This document shows positions 49,820 to 58,219 of a DNA stretch of 64,000 nucleotides, piece by piece. The notes below the pieces were generated by a model. It made no database searches. It saw nothing but the letters and a program-made list of their open reading frames with translations, and was not told where the DNA came from. Source of the stretch: Rhodospirillaceae bacterium (GTDB lineage: Bacteria; Pseudomonadota; Alphaproteobacteria; GCA-2731375). The position numbers and the translations under genes are program-made. The DNA lies in contig JABIWH010000050.1 of the NCBI GenBank assembly GCA_018701215.1, forward strand, positions 1 to 64,000, in the 5' to 3' direction. Within the stretch, counting starts at the first letter, position 1, and every line of letters begins with the position of its first letter.

Positions 49820-52237
49820 CTAATACAGACCGCCCGTGCCGGCCCGTTTGCCCCCGCTAATTGCCTGCACCGCCTGGGTGCCGTCAAGCACTGGACCCGA
49901 TCTTTTTGGCACGGTGCCGGGTTTGAAGGCTTCCAGCACCACTCTTTGGTCCCCCGGTTCCGCCGGCAGACCGGTATTTCCGGCGATCCGCACCAGTTGC
50001 AGACCGGGCGGTATACGGAATGGAATGGCGGGTTGGTGCGCCATGGCCCGGGCCATGAAATCACGGAACACCGGCACCGCCACCGACGAGCCGGTCTCCC
50101 GCCGCCCCAGGCTGCGCGGGTTGTCGAAGCCGACATATACCCCCACCGCCAGATCCGGCGAGAAGCCCATGAACCAGGTATCGCGGCTTTTATTGGTAGT
50201 GCCGGTCTTGCCCGCCAACGGTTTGCCTACCGCCTTGATGCGGATACCGGTGCCCCGCTGCACCACGCCCTCCAGCATGGAAACCACCTGATAAGCCGTG
50301 CCCGGCTGGATGATCTGAACCCTGGTATCGGGGACCACGGGCGTATCCTGTTCGTGCCAGCCGCTACTCACACAACCCGGACATTCGCGCTGGTCGTGGC
50401 GGAACACGGTCCGGCCCCGGCGGTCCTGAATACGGTCGATCAAGGCCGGCGCCACCCGTTTGCCGCCGTTAACCAGCATGGCATAGGCGGTGGTCAGGCG
50501 CAGCAGCGTGGTCTCGCCGGCACCAAGCGACATGGGCAACAACGGCGGCATCCTGTCCACGATGCCAAAGCGTTTGGCGTAATCCACCACCCGTTCCATG
50601 CCGATATAATTGGCCAGGCGGACGGTCATCAGATTGCGGGATTTCTCGATCCCCAGCCGTAATGTGGAAGGGCCGTAAAAGCGCTTGGTGTAGTTAGCCG
50701 GCTTCCATTTGCCCTGGCCGGCGCCGGCATCGATAACGAACGGCGCGTCGAGCACCAAGGAAGACGGGGTAAAGCCGTGTTCCAACGCAGCGGCATAGAC
50801 AAAGGGTTTAAAGGCGGAACCGGGTTGGCGCTTGGCCTGGGTGGCGCGGTTGAATTGCGAGGCTTCGTAGGCATAGCCCCCGGCCATGGCCAAAACCCGG
50901 CCGGTGTGGGGGTCCATGGCGACCAGGGCGCCGTTGATGGCGGGGATCTGCTGCAGGCTGAAGCTGCCCGGCTGATAATGTTCATCATCCTTGGCCACGG
51001 CGGCAACCGCCACTACATCACCCACGGCCAGAACGTCGCCGGGTAGGCGCACCCGCGGTCCCCTGGTCTCGCCCTTGCGCCAAAGGCGGGCCCAACTCAT
51101 ATGGGGCAGCAAAATCTGCCCTTCAACGCCATTGGAAAAGCCGATTTCGGCCCGTTCAGGATGCAATGCCAGGACCACCGCCATGTACCATGAACCTATG
51201 GCCGGCGGGATCGGCACCTTGGCCAGGGCGGCGATCCAATTCTCCCGCTCTTCGATCCGGGCCAGCGGGCCGCGCCAGCCGTGGCGGCGGTCATAGACCT
51301 CCAAACCAGCCCGCAGCTCGGCATCCGCTATTGCTTGCAAGGCCGGCTCCAACGTGGTGCGTACCGACAGACCGTCCTCGTACAGGCGCTCTTCACCATA
51401 GCGCTGCAGCAATTCCCGGCGCACTTCCTCGGCGAAGAAGCCCGCCTCCAGAAAACGCGTGGGATCGGGCCGGCGCATCAACAGGGCGCGGGAGGAGGCC
51501 CGCTTGGCGTCCAGGGCCGAGATCACGCCGTTCTCGGCCATCTGACCCAGCACCCAGTCCCGCCGTCCTTCGGCCGCCTTGCGGTTGCGGATGGGGTGGT
51601 AATTATTGGGCGCCTTGGGCAGGGCCGCCAGAAAGGCCGTCTCCTCAAGGTTTAATTCATCAAGGGATTTATCGAAATAATTCAGCGCCGCGGCGGCCAC
51701 GCCATAACTGCCCAGGCCGAGATAAATTTCGTTCAGATAAAGCTCGAGTATGCGGTCCTTGGAAAAGGCGTGCTCGATGCGGAAGGCCAGGATCGCTTCC
51801 TTGATCTTGCGGGCGATGGAAAGCTCGTTGGTCAGCAGAAAATTCTTTGCCACCTGCTGCGTAATGGTCGAGGCGCCCACCGGCCGGCGCTTGCCGCCGA
51901 TGTTCTTGATATTGCGCAGCATGGCCGAGGCGATGCCGGCGAAATCTATACCGGGGTGAGTATAAAAGGTCTTGTCCTCGGCCGCTAGAAAGGCCTGAAT
52001 AACCTGCTTCGGCATGGCGGCAATGGGCACGAACAGGCGCCTCTGGTGGGCGAATTCGGCGATCAGGGTACCATCGCCCGCGTGCACTCGGCTCATCACC
52101 GCCGGGCGGTAGTCGGCCAACTGGCTGTAATCGGGCAGGTCTCGCCCAAAACGCCAAAACACGTACAGGCTAGCCCCGCCCGCGGCCAAGGCCAGCAGCA
52201 GAACTAGCGAAAACAAAACCGCCAAAAACCGTATCAT
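49820..52237 (-). CDS. mrcA: Penicillin-binding protein 1A (bifunctional class A PBP)
   Basis: An 805-residue bifunctional peptidoglycan synthase. After a short cytoplasmic end and one membrane helix (FLAVLFSLVLLLALAAGGAS) comes the glycosyltransferase domain (GT51: EDKTFYTHPGIDFAGIASAM, TITQQVAKNFLLTNE). The transpeptidase domain follows with PGSAFKPFVYAAAL (SxxK), KSRNLMTVRLA (SxN) and LAGKTGTTNKSRDTW (KTG). It polymerises glycan strands and cross-links stem peptides in the periplasm. An OB-like insertion lies between the two. It is downstream of amiC and upstream of prfB on the same strand, an arrangement seen in other alphaproteobacteria. Confidence 0.96.
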   Translation of the reverse strand: MIRFLAVLFSLVLLLALAAGGASLYVFWRFGRDLPDYSQLADYRPAVMSRVHAGDGTLIAEFAHQRRLFVPIAAMPKQVIQAFLAAEDKTFYTHPGIDFAGIASAMLRNIKNIGGKRRPVGASTITQQVAKNFLLTNELSIARKIKEAILAFRIEHAFSKDRILELYLNEIYLGLGSYGVAAAALNYFDKSLDELNLEETAFLAALPKAPNNYHPIRNRKAAEGRRDWVLGQMAENGVISALDAKRASSRALLMRRPDPTRFLEAGFFAEEVRRELLQRYGEERLYEDGLSVRTTLEPALQAIADAELRAGLEVYDRRHGWRGPLARIEERENWIAALAKVPIPPAIGSWYMAVVLALHPERAEIGFSNGVEGQILLPHMSWARLWRKGETRGPRVRLPGDVLAVGDVVAVAAVAKDDEHYQPGSFSLQQIPAINGALVAMDPHTGRVLAMAGGYAYEASQFNRATQAKRQPGSAFKPFVYAAALEHGFTPSSLVLDAPFVIDAGAGQGKWKPANYTKRFYGPSTLRLGIEKSRNLMTVRLANYIGMERVVDYAKRFGIVDRMPPLLPMSLGAGETTLLRLTTAYAMLVNGGKRVAPALIDRIQDRRGRTVFRHDQRECPGCVSSGWHEQDTPVVPDTRVQIIQPGTAYQVVSMLEGVVQRGTGIRIKAVGKPLAGKTGTTNKSRDTWFMGFSPDLAVGVYVGFDNPRSLGRRETGSSVAVPVFRDFMARAMAHQPAIPFRIPPGLQLVRIAGNTGLPAEPGDQRVVLEAFKPGTVPKRSGPVLDGTQAVQAISGGKRAGTGGLY

Positions 52238-52259
52238 GTTGTCGTCATGCCGTCCTTCC

Positions 52260-52310
52260 GATGCACCGTTTTTGGCCGATGCACCGTTTTTGGCCGATGC
52301 ACCGTTTTTG
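52260..52310. repeat. Three tandem 18-bp repeats upstream of PBP1A
   Basis: The unit GATGCACCGTTTTTGGCC occurs twice in full (52260-52277, 52278-52295) followed by a partial copy (52296-52309). It lies 23 bp upstream of the PBP1A start codon, between amiC and mrcA. The array is perfect, so it is probably recent or kept homogeneous, and its copy number could vary between strains. It could change the leader or spacing of the PBP1A transcript. Confidence 0.85.
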
Positions 52311-52400
52311 CTCTTTCTGCAAAGCCGCGCCCGTAGTTTAGCAGATAGCGAACAAATGTGGCGGTTTCAAGGCGTCAACGCCGCCATTGTCAGGGCCATC

Positions 52401-53588
52401 TCAGGGTTTCGGGTCTTTGAAATAATTGTCCACGGCGCGCCCGATCGCGGCGGCGATGGCGGCGCGGGACTTCGAAGAGGTCAGCATCTTCTCGTCCCGC
52501 CGGTTTGAGAGATAGCCCAATTCCACCAGCACCGAGGGCACATCCGGCGCCTTCAGCACCCGGAAACCGGCAAAACGGTGCGGTTTACGGCGCATATGGA
52601 TCAATTGCCGCAGCTGCGGCACCAGGGCGGACGCAAAATGCGCCGAATAATTCATCGTCTCGCGCTGGGTCAGATCAATCAGGATCGAGGCGACTTCATC
52701 ATCATGGCCGCTCAAATTGACTCCGGCGATAACATCGGAGCGGTTCTCCTTGGCCGCCAGGGCGGCGGATTCCTCGTCGGAGGAATTTTCCGACAAGGTA
52801 TAGATGCCGCCGCCGCGGACCCGGTGGTTGGCGATGGAATCGGCGTGAATCGAAACGAACAGATCCGCCCCCGCCGCCCGGGCGATCGCCACCCGGTGGC
52901 GCAGAGGAATAAAAACATCCCGGCTCCGCGTCAACAAAACCCGCTGCCGGCCAAGGCCCAGAATAGCCCTGCGTATCTGGTGCGCCATCCCCAACGTCAC
53001 ATGCTTCTCGAAACTGCCGCCAATACCGATGGCGCCGGGATCAATGCCACCATGACCCGGATCAATCACCACCAGAGGCTTTTGCAGGGGTGAGCGTTTG
53101 GCCTTCGCCTGCAACGGAATTTTCGCCCGATGCTTCGCCGCCTTGGGCGGTGTCTTCAAGGCCGCGAGGAAGGCCTGGCGCGTGGCCTTGCGGATATCGA
53201 TGACCAGACGCGGGCCGCGGTCTTTCGTGCCCGGAATGACAAAGGATTTGCCGACCGTGCCGGGGCCGCGCAAATCCATCACCACGCGGGAATTGCCAGG
53301 TTGAAACTGGCCATAACGCAAACCCGCGATCAGACCGCCCTTGCGCCGCGCGGTTCCGGGCGGCACCTGCCAGTCAATATCGGGCAGATCGAGGACGATG
53401 CGGTAGGGATCGGCCAGGGCAAAGATCTGAAAGCCCGGCCGCTCCGAGAGATCAAGCACCACCCGCGTCTTTTTCTGGTGGATGCCAATCCTGATGTCAT
53501 GGACAACAGTCTCGGCCCACGCACCTTGGGCAAGCGCGCAGCACAGACCGGCAAATAAAAGCAGGCAAAAATGTTTTCTAACAGGCAT
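52401..53588 (-). CDS. amiC: N-acetylmuramoyl-L-alanine amidase (AmiC-type, AMIN domain)
   Basis: A 395-residue exported amidase. The signal peptide FCLLLFAGLCCALAQGAWA is followed by an AMIN localisation domain (about 28-130; VVLDLSERPGFQIFALADPY), a basic linker and the zinc Amidase_3 domain. That domain has His in VIDPGHGGIDPG, Glu in GSFEKHVTLGMA, His in FVSIHADSIAN and the catalytic Glu in PSVLVELGYLSN. It cleaves the amide bond between MurNAc and the stem peptide and separates daughter cells. It is the first gene of amiC-mrcA-prfB and divergent from rne. Confidence 0.94.
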   Translation of the reverse strand: MPVRKHFCLLLFAGLCCALAQGAWAETVVHDIRIGIHQKKTRVVLDLSERPGFQIFALADPYRIVLDLPDIDWQVPPGTARRKGGLIAGLRYGQFQPGNSRVVMDLRGPGTVGKSFVIPGTKDRGPRLVIDIRKATRQAFLAALKTPPKAAKHRAKIPLQAKAKRSPLQKPLVVIDPGHGGIDPGAIGIGGSFEKHVTLGMAHQIRRAILGLGRQRVLLTRSRDVFIPLRHRVAIARAAGADLFVSIHADSIANHRVRGGGIYTLSENSSDEESAALAAKENRSDVIAGVNLSGHDDEVASILIDLTQRETMNYSAHFASALVPQLRQLIHMRRKPHRFAGFRVLKAPDVPSVLVELGYLSNRRDEKMLTSSKSRAAIAAAIGRAVDNYFKDPKP

Positions 53589-54129
53589 CGCACATCTAGT
53601 AGTTACGAATCACTAAAACACAATATCCAATGTGGCCTCGGATAGCCAATCCAACCTATTGGCAAAGGCAAAATGGCTGGGGCATTTTCCGTCTGACCGT
53701 ATCTTTAGCAGTATTTTCTTTGAGAATTTGCCGATCAAGCGTATATCATGGGATTCGTGTAATAGTTTCGTCATCGTTTCGCTGGTTTTTTGTATACGGC
53801 GATGGCGTGGCAACGACAGGCTGGATTGTTCCGGCACGATAGTTTCTTATCGGTGGCCGCAAGTACCAGATCTACGTTGTTACGCATTGAATTGACGGAT
53901 TGGATAGGTGAATTCGAAGCCAGATTAGGCGTGGTGCCATAGGCATCATACTGATCGGGTGATGGTAGAAGGATCCCCGTCCTGGTCGGCCAAGGCATTG
54001 TCGCGGCATTTTTCCGCCGCGGCATTGATCCTAGCGAGGTTGTTTGGTGAGATCGCCCGGAATAGCGTGGCGAACTCTTACAAAGACAGTTTTGCGGAAC
54101 AATTGCCTCTAGCCGTGCCGTTTGACGGG
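53589..54129. other. Divergent amiC-rne intergenic region with a possible decayed gene
   Basis: About 540 bp lie before the rne promoter. No intact gene is convincing. On the minus strand, between about 54115 and 53771, two overlapping frames give protein-like text (RINAAAEKCRDNALADQD in one, then SVNSMRNNVDLVLAATDKKL in the other, ending at 53771), as if one small gene had suffered a frameshift near 53960. I do not recognise a family. The region also has to hold the amiC promoter and the leader of the autoregulated rne transcript. Confidence 0.3.
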
Positions 54130-54160
54130 TTGATATCCCCATAACCGGCTTCGCTATAAT
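54130..54160 (+). promoter_or_regulatory. Sigma-70-type promoter of rne
   Basis: A perfect TATAAT lies at 54155-54160 and a TTGATA at 54130-54135, 19 bp apart. Transcription would start near 54167, leaving a leader of about 47 nt before the rne ATG at 54214. The exact -10 match is uncommon in this GC-rich sequence. The spacing is slightly long, so the -35 assignment is less secure. Confidence 0.5.
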
Positions 54161-54213
54161 GAGGGACCGTGGCATCCGGCATGATTATGCCGGTTGGATG
54201 CGGGCATAAATAG

Positions 54214-56925
54214 ATGACGACGCGTATGTTGATTGACGCGACGCATGCGGAGGAAACCCGCATCGTCGTCGTTGACGGAAAACGGCTGGTTGATTTTGAC
54301 TTTGAAACGGCCACCAAACGACAACTAAAAGGCAATATTTATCTGGCTAAGGTAACGCGGGTTGAACCCTCGTTGCAGGCGGCCTTTGTGGATTACGGTG
54401 GCAACCGCCACGGTTTTTTGGCCTTTAACGAGATCCATCCCGACTACTATCAAATTCCGGTTGCCGACCGCGAGGCGCTGCTGCTGGACGAGGCCGAACA
54501 GGCCGCCCGCGAGGCGGAGCTGGAGGACCGGGTCGACGGCAATGGCAGCCTCGACGATGATGACGACGATGACGATAGTAATAGCGTCGAGGGCGTCGAG
54601 AGTACCGAGGCCCAGGCCGATGCTGCCGGCGATGATGCGGTTGGCGAGACCATCCAAACCGACACCGGTGCCGAATTGGATGCCGAAGCGGATGCGGGTG
54701 CCGAAACAGATAACGAAAATGGCGACGACGACGATGACGGCGATGCGCCGGAAGCGGCACAGGAAGCGGGCGCCGTTGACGCCATGGACGAAGTACCCCG
54801 GCCCCGCGCCCGCAACCGGCGCAGCTACAAAATTCAGGAAGTCATCAAACGGCGGCAGATCCTGCTAATCCAGGTGGTCAAGGAAGAACGCGGCAACAAG
54901 GGTGCGGCGCTGACCACCTATTTGTCCCTGGCCGGGCGGTATTGCGTTTTGATGCCAAATACGGCGCGGGGCGGCGGTATCAGCCGCAAGATCGCCAGTC
55001 AGACCCATCGCCGCAAGTTGAAGGATATCGTCTCGGATCTGGATGTGCCCCAGGGCATGGGCGTGATCGTCCGTACCGCCGGGCAGAACCGCACCAAATC
55101 GGAGATTCGCCGCGACTTTGAATATCTGTTGCGGCTGTGGGACAGCGTGCGCGATCTGACCCTGGATTCGACGGCGCCCAGCGCCGTCTATGAAGAGGCG
55201 GACCTGATCAAACGCGCCATCCGTGACATGTACGCCAAGGATATCGATGAAATTCTGGTCGATGGCGAAGACGGCTACCGCGTGGCCAAGGATTTCATGC
55301 GCATGCTGATGCCGTCCCATTCCAAAAAGGTGCAGCCCTACCGCGACCGCATTCCCTTGCTGCACCGCTATCAGGTGGAACAACAACTGGACAGCATGCA
55401 TTCCAATGTGGTGCAGCTGAAATCAGGCGGCTATCTGGTGCTGGCCCAGACCGAGGCCCTGGTCGCCGTCGACGTTAACTCGGGCCGCTCCACCAAGGAG
55501 CGGAATATCGAGGAAACCGCCCTGAAGACCAATCTGGAGGCCGCATCCGAGGTCGGCCGCCAGCTGCGCCTGCGCGATTTGGCCGGCCTGGTGGTGATCG
55601 ATTTCATCGACATGGACGAAAACCGCAACAACCGTGCGGTGGAACGGCGCATGAAGGAGGCCCTGAAAGATGACCGGGCCCGCATTCAGGTCGGCCGCAT
55701 ATCGTCCTTTGGACTGATGGAAATGTCGCGCCAGCGGCTGCGCCCTTCGCTGTTCGAGGCCTCGACCAGAACCTGCGAAATCTGCGCCGGCACGGGTTTT
55801 GTCCGAACCACGGAATCCACCGCCCTGCACGTCCTGCGCGCCATCGAGGAAGAAGGCATCCGGGGCCGAGCGGCGCAATTGACCGTGCATGCGCCGGCGG
55901 AAGTGGCGCTGTATATGCTGAACCAAAAGCGCGATCACCTAGCCGAAATTGAACAACGCTATGGCATGGGTGTGCACGTCCTGGGCGATGATACCCTGGT
56001 GGCGCCCGATTGCCGCGTCGACATCGACCGCACCCGCACGGCGGAAGAGATCGAGGAGATCGAGAGCGAGCGCAAGCGCACCGCGGCCCTGCTGCCCGGC
56101 CTTGACGACGATGACGCCCTGGCCGCTGACGAAGCGGCGGCGGCTGAAGCGGATGACGCCGAGGAAAGCGCTGATGAGCCGGAAAAAGCCAAGGAAAAAC
56201 GCCCGCGCCGCCGACGCCGCCCGCGCCGCCGTGGTGAAGATAAGGGTGAAGACAAAAAAGCCGAGGATGGCGGCGACACTGCCGCCGCCAATGAGAGCAA
56301 TGGCGAAGCTGGCGAAAGCGACGGCGATGCGGTTGGCGATCAGGACCAGGCCGCGGCGTCAAACGGTGATGGCGATGGTGATGGCGAGGAAAAACCGCGC
56401 CGGCGGCGGCGTGGCCGCCGTGGCGGGCGACGTCGGCGCAACGGCGGCGACGAGGCCGAGGGCGCCGAGGCAGCCGCTAGCACCGAGGACGCTGATGGCG
56501 GCAATGGCGCCGCTGGCGAAATTGCCAACGATGCCGCGCCAGGCGACGGCGAACCGGCATTGGCGGCGGATAGCTCGGCCAACGAAAACGCACCGGCAAA
56601 TCCCATTGGTTTCACCGCCACGGGCATGACGGGCGGCGCGACCCCGGCCGATACGGCGGATACTGCCAATGAGAATACCGGTGAGAGTAGCGGTGAGGCA
56701 GCTGCCAGTGATGCCGTGGCAGCCGATGTTGCCGTGCCCGAAGTAATCGTGGTGCCGGAACCGGTACAACCCGATCCGGTAACGCCGGAGCCCATGGCGG
56801 CGGCGGACGAACCTGTCGCGGAGGCGGCGGAAGCGGCTACCGAGGAGGTTGCAGCGGAAGAGGCGCCAGCCGATCCGGACAAGCCAAAGCGGCGCGGCTG
56901 GTGGCAACGGGGCCGGCTGTTCTAG
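54214..56925 (+). CDS. rne: Ribonuclease E
   Basis: A 903-residue endoribonuclease, core of the RNA degradosome. It starts MTTRMLIDATHAEETRIVVV, then an S1 domain (GNIYLAKVTRVEPSLQAAFV, HGFLAFNEIHPDY) interrupted by a very acidic insertion (about 105-195, DDDDDDDSNS), as is usual in alphaproteobacteria. The DNase-I-like catalytic part has Asp in VAVDVNSGRST and VVIDFIDMDENRNNR, and the zinc-link cysteines in CEICAGTGF tie the dimer. From about 640 to the end it is a disordered Arg-rich/acidic scaffold (RPRRRRRPRRR) that binds RNA and degradosome partners. It processes rRNA and mRNA. It has its own promoter and faces amiC divergently. Confidence 0.96.
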   Translation: MTTRMLIDATHAEETRIVVVDGKRLVDFDFETATKRQLKGNIYLAKVTRVEPSLQAAFVDYGGNRHGFLAFNEIHPDYYQIPVADREALLLDEAEQAAREAELEDRVDGNGSLDDDDDDDDSNSVEGVESTEAQADAAGDDAVGETIQTDTGAELDAEADAGAETDNENGDDDDDGDAPEAAQEAGAVDAMDEVPRPRARNRRSYKIQEVIKRRQILLIQVVKEERGNKGAALTTYLSLAGRYCVLMPNTARGGGISRKIASQTHRRKLKDIVSDLDVPQGMGVIVRTAGQNRTKSEIRRDFEYLLRLWDSVRDLTLDSTAPSAVYEEADLIKRAIRDMYAKDIDEILVDGEDGYRVAKDFMRMLMPSHSKKVQPYRDRIPLLHRYQVEQQLDSMHSNVVQLKSGGYLVLAQTEALVAVDVNSGRSTKERNIEETALKTNLEAASEVGRQLRLRDLAGLVVIDFIDMDENRNNRAVERRMKEALKDDRARIQVGRISSFGLMEMSRQRLRPSLFEASTRTCEICAGTGFVRTTESTALHVLRAIEEEGIRGRAAQLTVHAPAEVALYMLNQKRDHLAEIEQRYGMGVHVLGDDTLVAPDCRVDIDRTRTAEEIEEIESERKRTAALLPGLDDDDALAADEAAAAEADDAEESADEPEKAKEKRPRRRRRPRRRGEDKGEDKKAEDGGDTAAANESNGEAGESDGDAVGDQDQAAASNGDGDGDGEEKPRRRRRGRRGGRRRRNGGDEAEGAEAAASTEDADGGNGAAGEIANDAAPGDGEPALAADSSANENAPANPIGFTATGMTGGATPADTADTANENTGESSGEAAASDAVAADVAVPEVIVVPEPVQPDPVTPEPMAAADEPVAEAAEAATEEVAAEEAPADPDKPKRRGWWQRGRLF

Positions 56926-56942
56926 GCCGTTTTAGACGCTAG

Positions 56943-56965
56943 AGCGCATTCGAAGAGAATGCGCT
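56943..56965 (+). terminator. Stem-loop after rne
   Basis: AGCGCATTC (56943-56951) pairs with GAATGCGCT (56957-56965) around a GAAGA loop, 17 bases after the rne stop codon. There is no long U-tract after it (only TT), so it is a weak intrinsic terminator or a 3' end-protecting hairpin. Confidence 0.45.
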
Positions 56966-57057
56966 TGGACTCGTAAGAATCGAGCAATTGACCCAATTAC
57001 TTACGTCGCGCCAAATAAGCTACGGTGGCGACTCTGATTAATTGAAAATTGCGCTAT

Positions 57058-58212
57058 TCAGGATTTTTGGCGAAGCCAGCCGTTTAGTCGGCGGCAGGCT
57101 TCCGCCATGTCCTCGGTCGAGCCGGCAAAGGAAAAGCGCACAAAGGCGGCACCGTCGACGGGATCGAAATCGTTGCCCGGTGTCGCCGCGATGCCTGTTT
57201 CTTCCAGCATCTGGGCACAAAACGCCAGGGCATCATTGGTAAACTTGCGCACATCGGCATAGATGTAAAAGGCACCGTCGGCGGGCGCCAATTGATCCAG
57301 GCCGGCTTTCGGCAGCTCCTTCAGCAACAATTCCCGGTTACGGGCGTAGCGGGCCACATTGCCGTCCAGCTCCTCTGCGCAATCAAAGGCCGCGACGGCG
57401 GCATACTGGGCCAGGCTGGGGGCTGAGATGAAAAGGTTTTGCGCCAGGCGTTCCACCGGGCGCAGCATATCCTCGGGCAGCACCATCCAACCCAGCCGCC
57501 AGCCGGTCATGGAATAATATTTCGAGAACGAGTTGATAACCACGGCATTGTCATTGATGGCGGCGGCGGTTACCGCCCGTTCGTCATAGGTGATGCCGTG
57601 ATAGATCTCGTCCGAGATGTAGCGGATCTGCTTGGTCTGGCAATATTCCAGGATCCGCCGCAATTCATCCTGGCGCAGCATGGAACCGGTCGGGTTGGCG
57701 GGCGAGGCAATCAACAACCCGTCCAGCTCGCTACCGCCCGCCGCATCGAGCATTTCCAAGGTCGGCTGAAACCGGCCTTCAGGGCCCACGGGCACTTCCA
57801 CCGCCTCGATATCCAGGGCGCCCAGAATATTCCGATAACAGGGATAGCCCGGCCGCAGGATAGCCACCTTGTCACCGGGGTCAAAGGCCGCCAGGAAGGT
57901 CAGCAAAAAGCCGGCGGAAGAGCCGGTGGTAACGCAGATCCGTTCGCTGGGCACCGTGACGCCGTAGAAATCCTGATAGTGCCGCGCAATACGTTGGCGC
58001 AACGGTTCGATCCCCGTGGCCAGGGTATAGCCCAGCACGTCGTCATCCAGGGCCTGCTTGGCCGCCGCCACCACGCCCTTTGGCGCGGCGGTGGAAGGCT
58101 GGCCGACTTCCATATGCAGGACGCCCTCGCCCGCCGCCTCGTGCTCGGCCGCGGCCTTCATCACATCCATGACGATAAAGCGGGGAATCGCGCCGCGTTG
58201 GGAAATTTTCAT
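57058..58212 (-). CDS. Class I/II pyridoxal-phosphate aminotransferase
   Basis: A 384-residue fold-type I aminotransferase, moving an amino group between an amino acid and a 2-oxoacid. HMEVGQPSTAAPKGVVAAA is the N-terminal substrate segment, VTTGSSAGFLLTFLAAFDPG the PLP-phosphate loop, and ASPANPTGSML carries the Asn. YISDEIYHGITYDE carries the Asp/Tyr, VINSFSKYYSMTGWRLGWMV the PLP-binding Lys (SFSKYY), and VRFSFAGSTEDM the substrate Arg. ATG 58212 lies six bases after GAGG, which overlaps the stop of the upstream lipoprotein gene; a longer frame to 58482 is antisense-like and rejected. The two genes are coupled (7-bp gap). Confidence 0.92.
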   Translation of the reverse strand: MKISQRGAIPRFIVMDVMKAAAEHEAAGEGVLHMEVGQPSTAAPKGVVAAAKQALDDDVLGYTLATGIEPLRQRIARHYQDFYGVTVPSERICVTTGSSAGFLLTFLAAFDPGDKVAILRPGYPCYRNILGALDIEAVEVPVGPEGRFQPTLEMLDAAGGSELDGLLIASPANPTGSMLRQDELRRILEYCQTKQIRYISDEIYHGITYDERAVTAAAINDNAVVINSFSKYYSMTGWRLGWMVLPEDMLRPVERLAQNLFISAPSLAQYAAVAAFDCAEELDGNVARYARNRELLLKELPKAGLDQLAPADGAFYIYADVRKFTNDALAFCAQMLEETGIAATPGNDFDPVDGAAFVRFSFAGSTEDMAEACRRLNGWLRQKS

Positions 58213-58219
58213 GACGGCC

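Noticed and set aside
52260..52310. Tandem repeats considered as a CRISPR fragment
   Set aside because: Units are contiguous with no spacers, and no cas gene is in the window.
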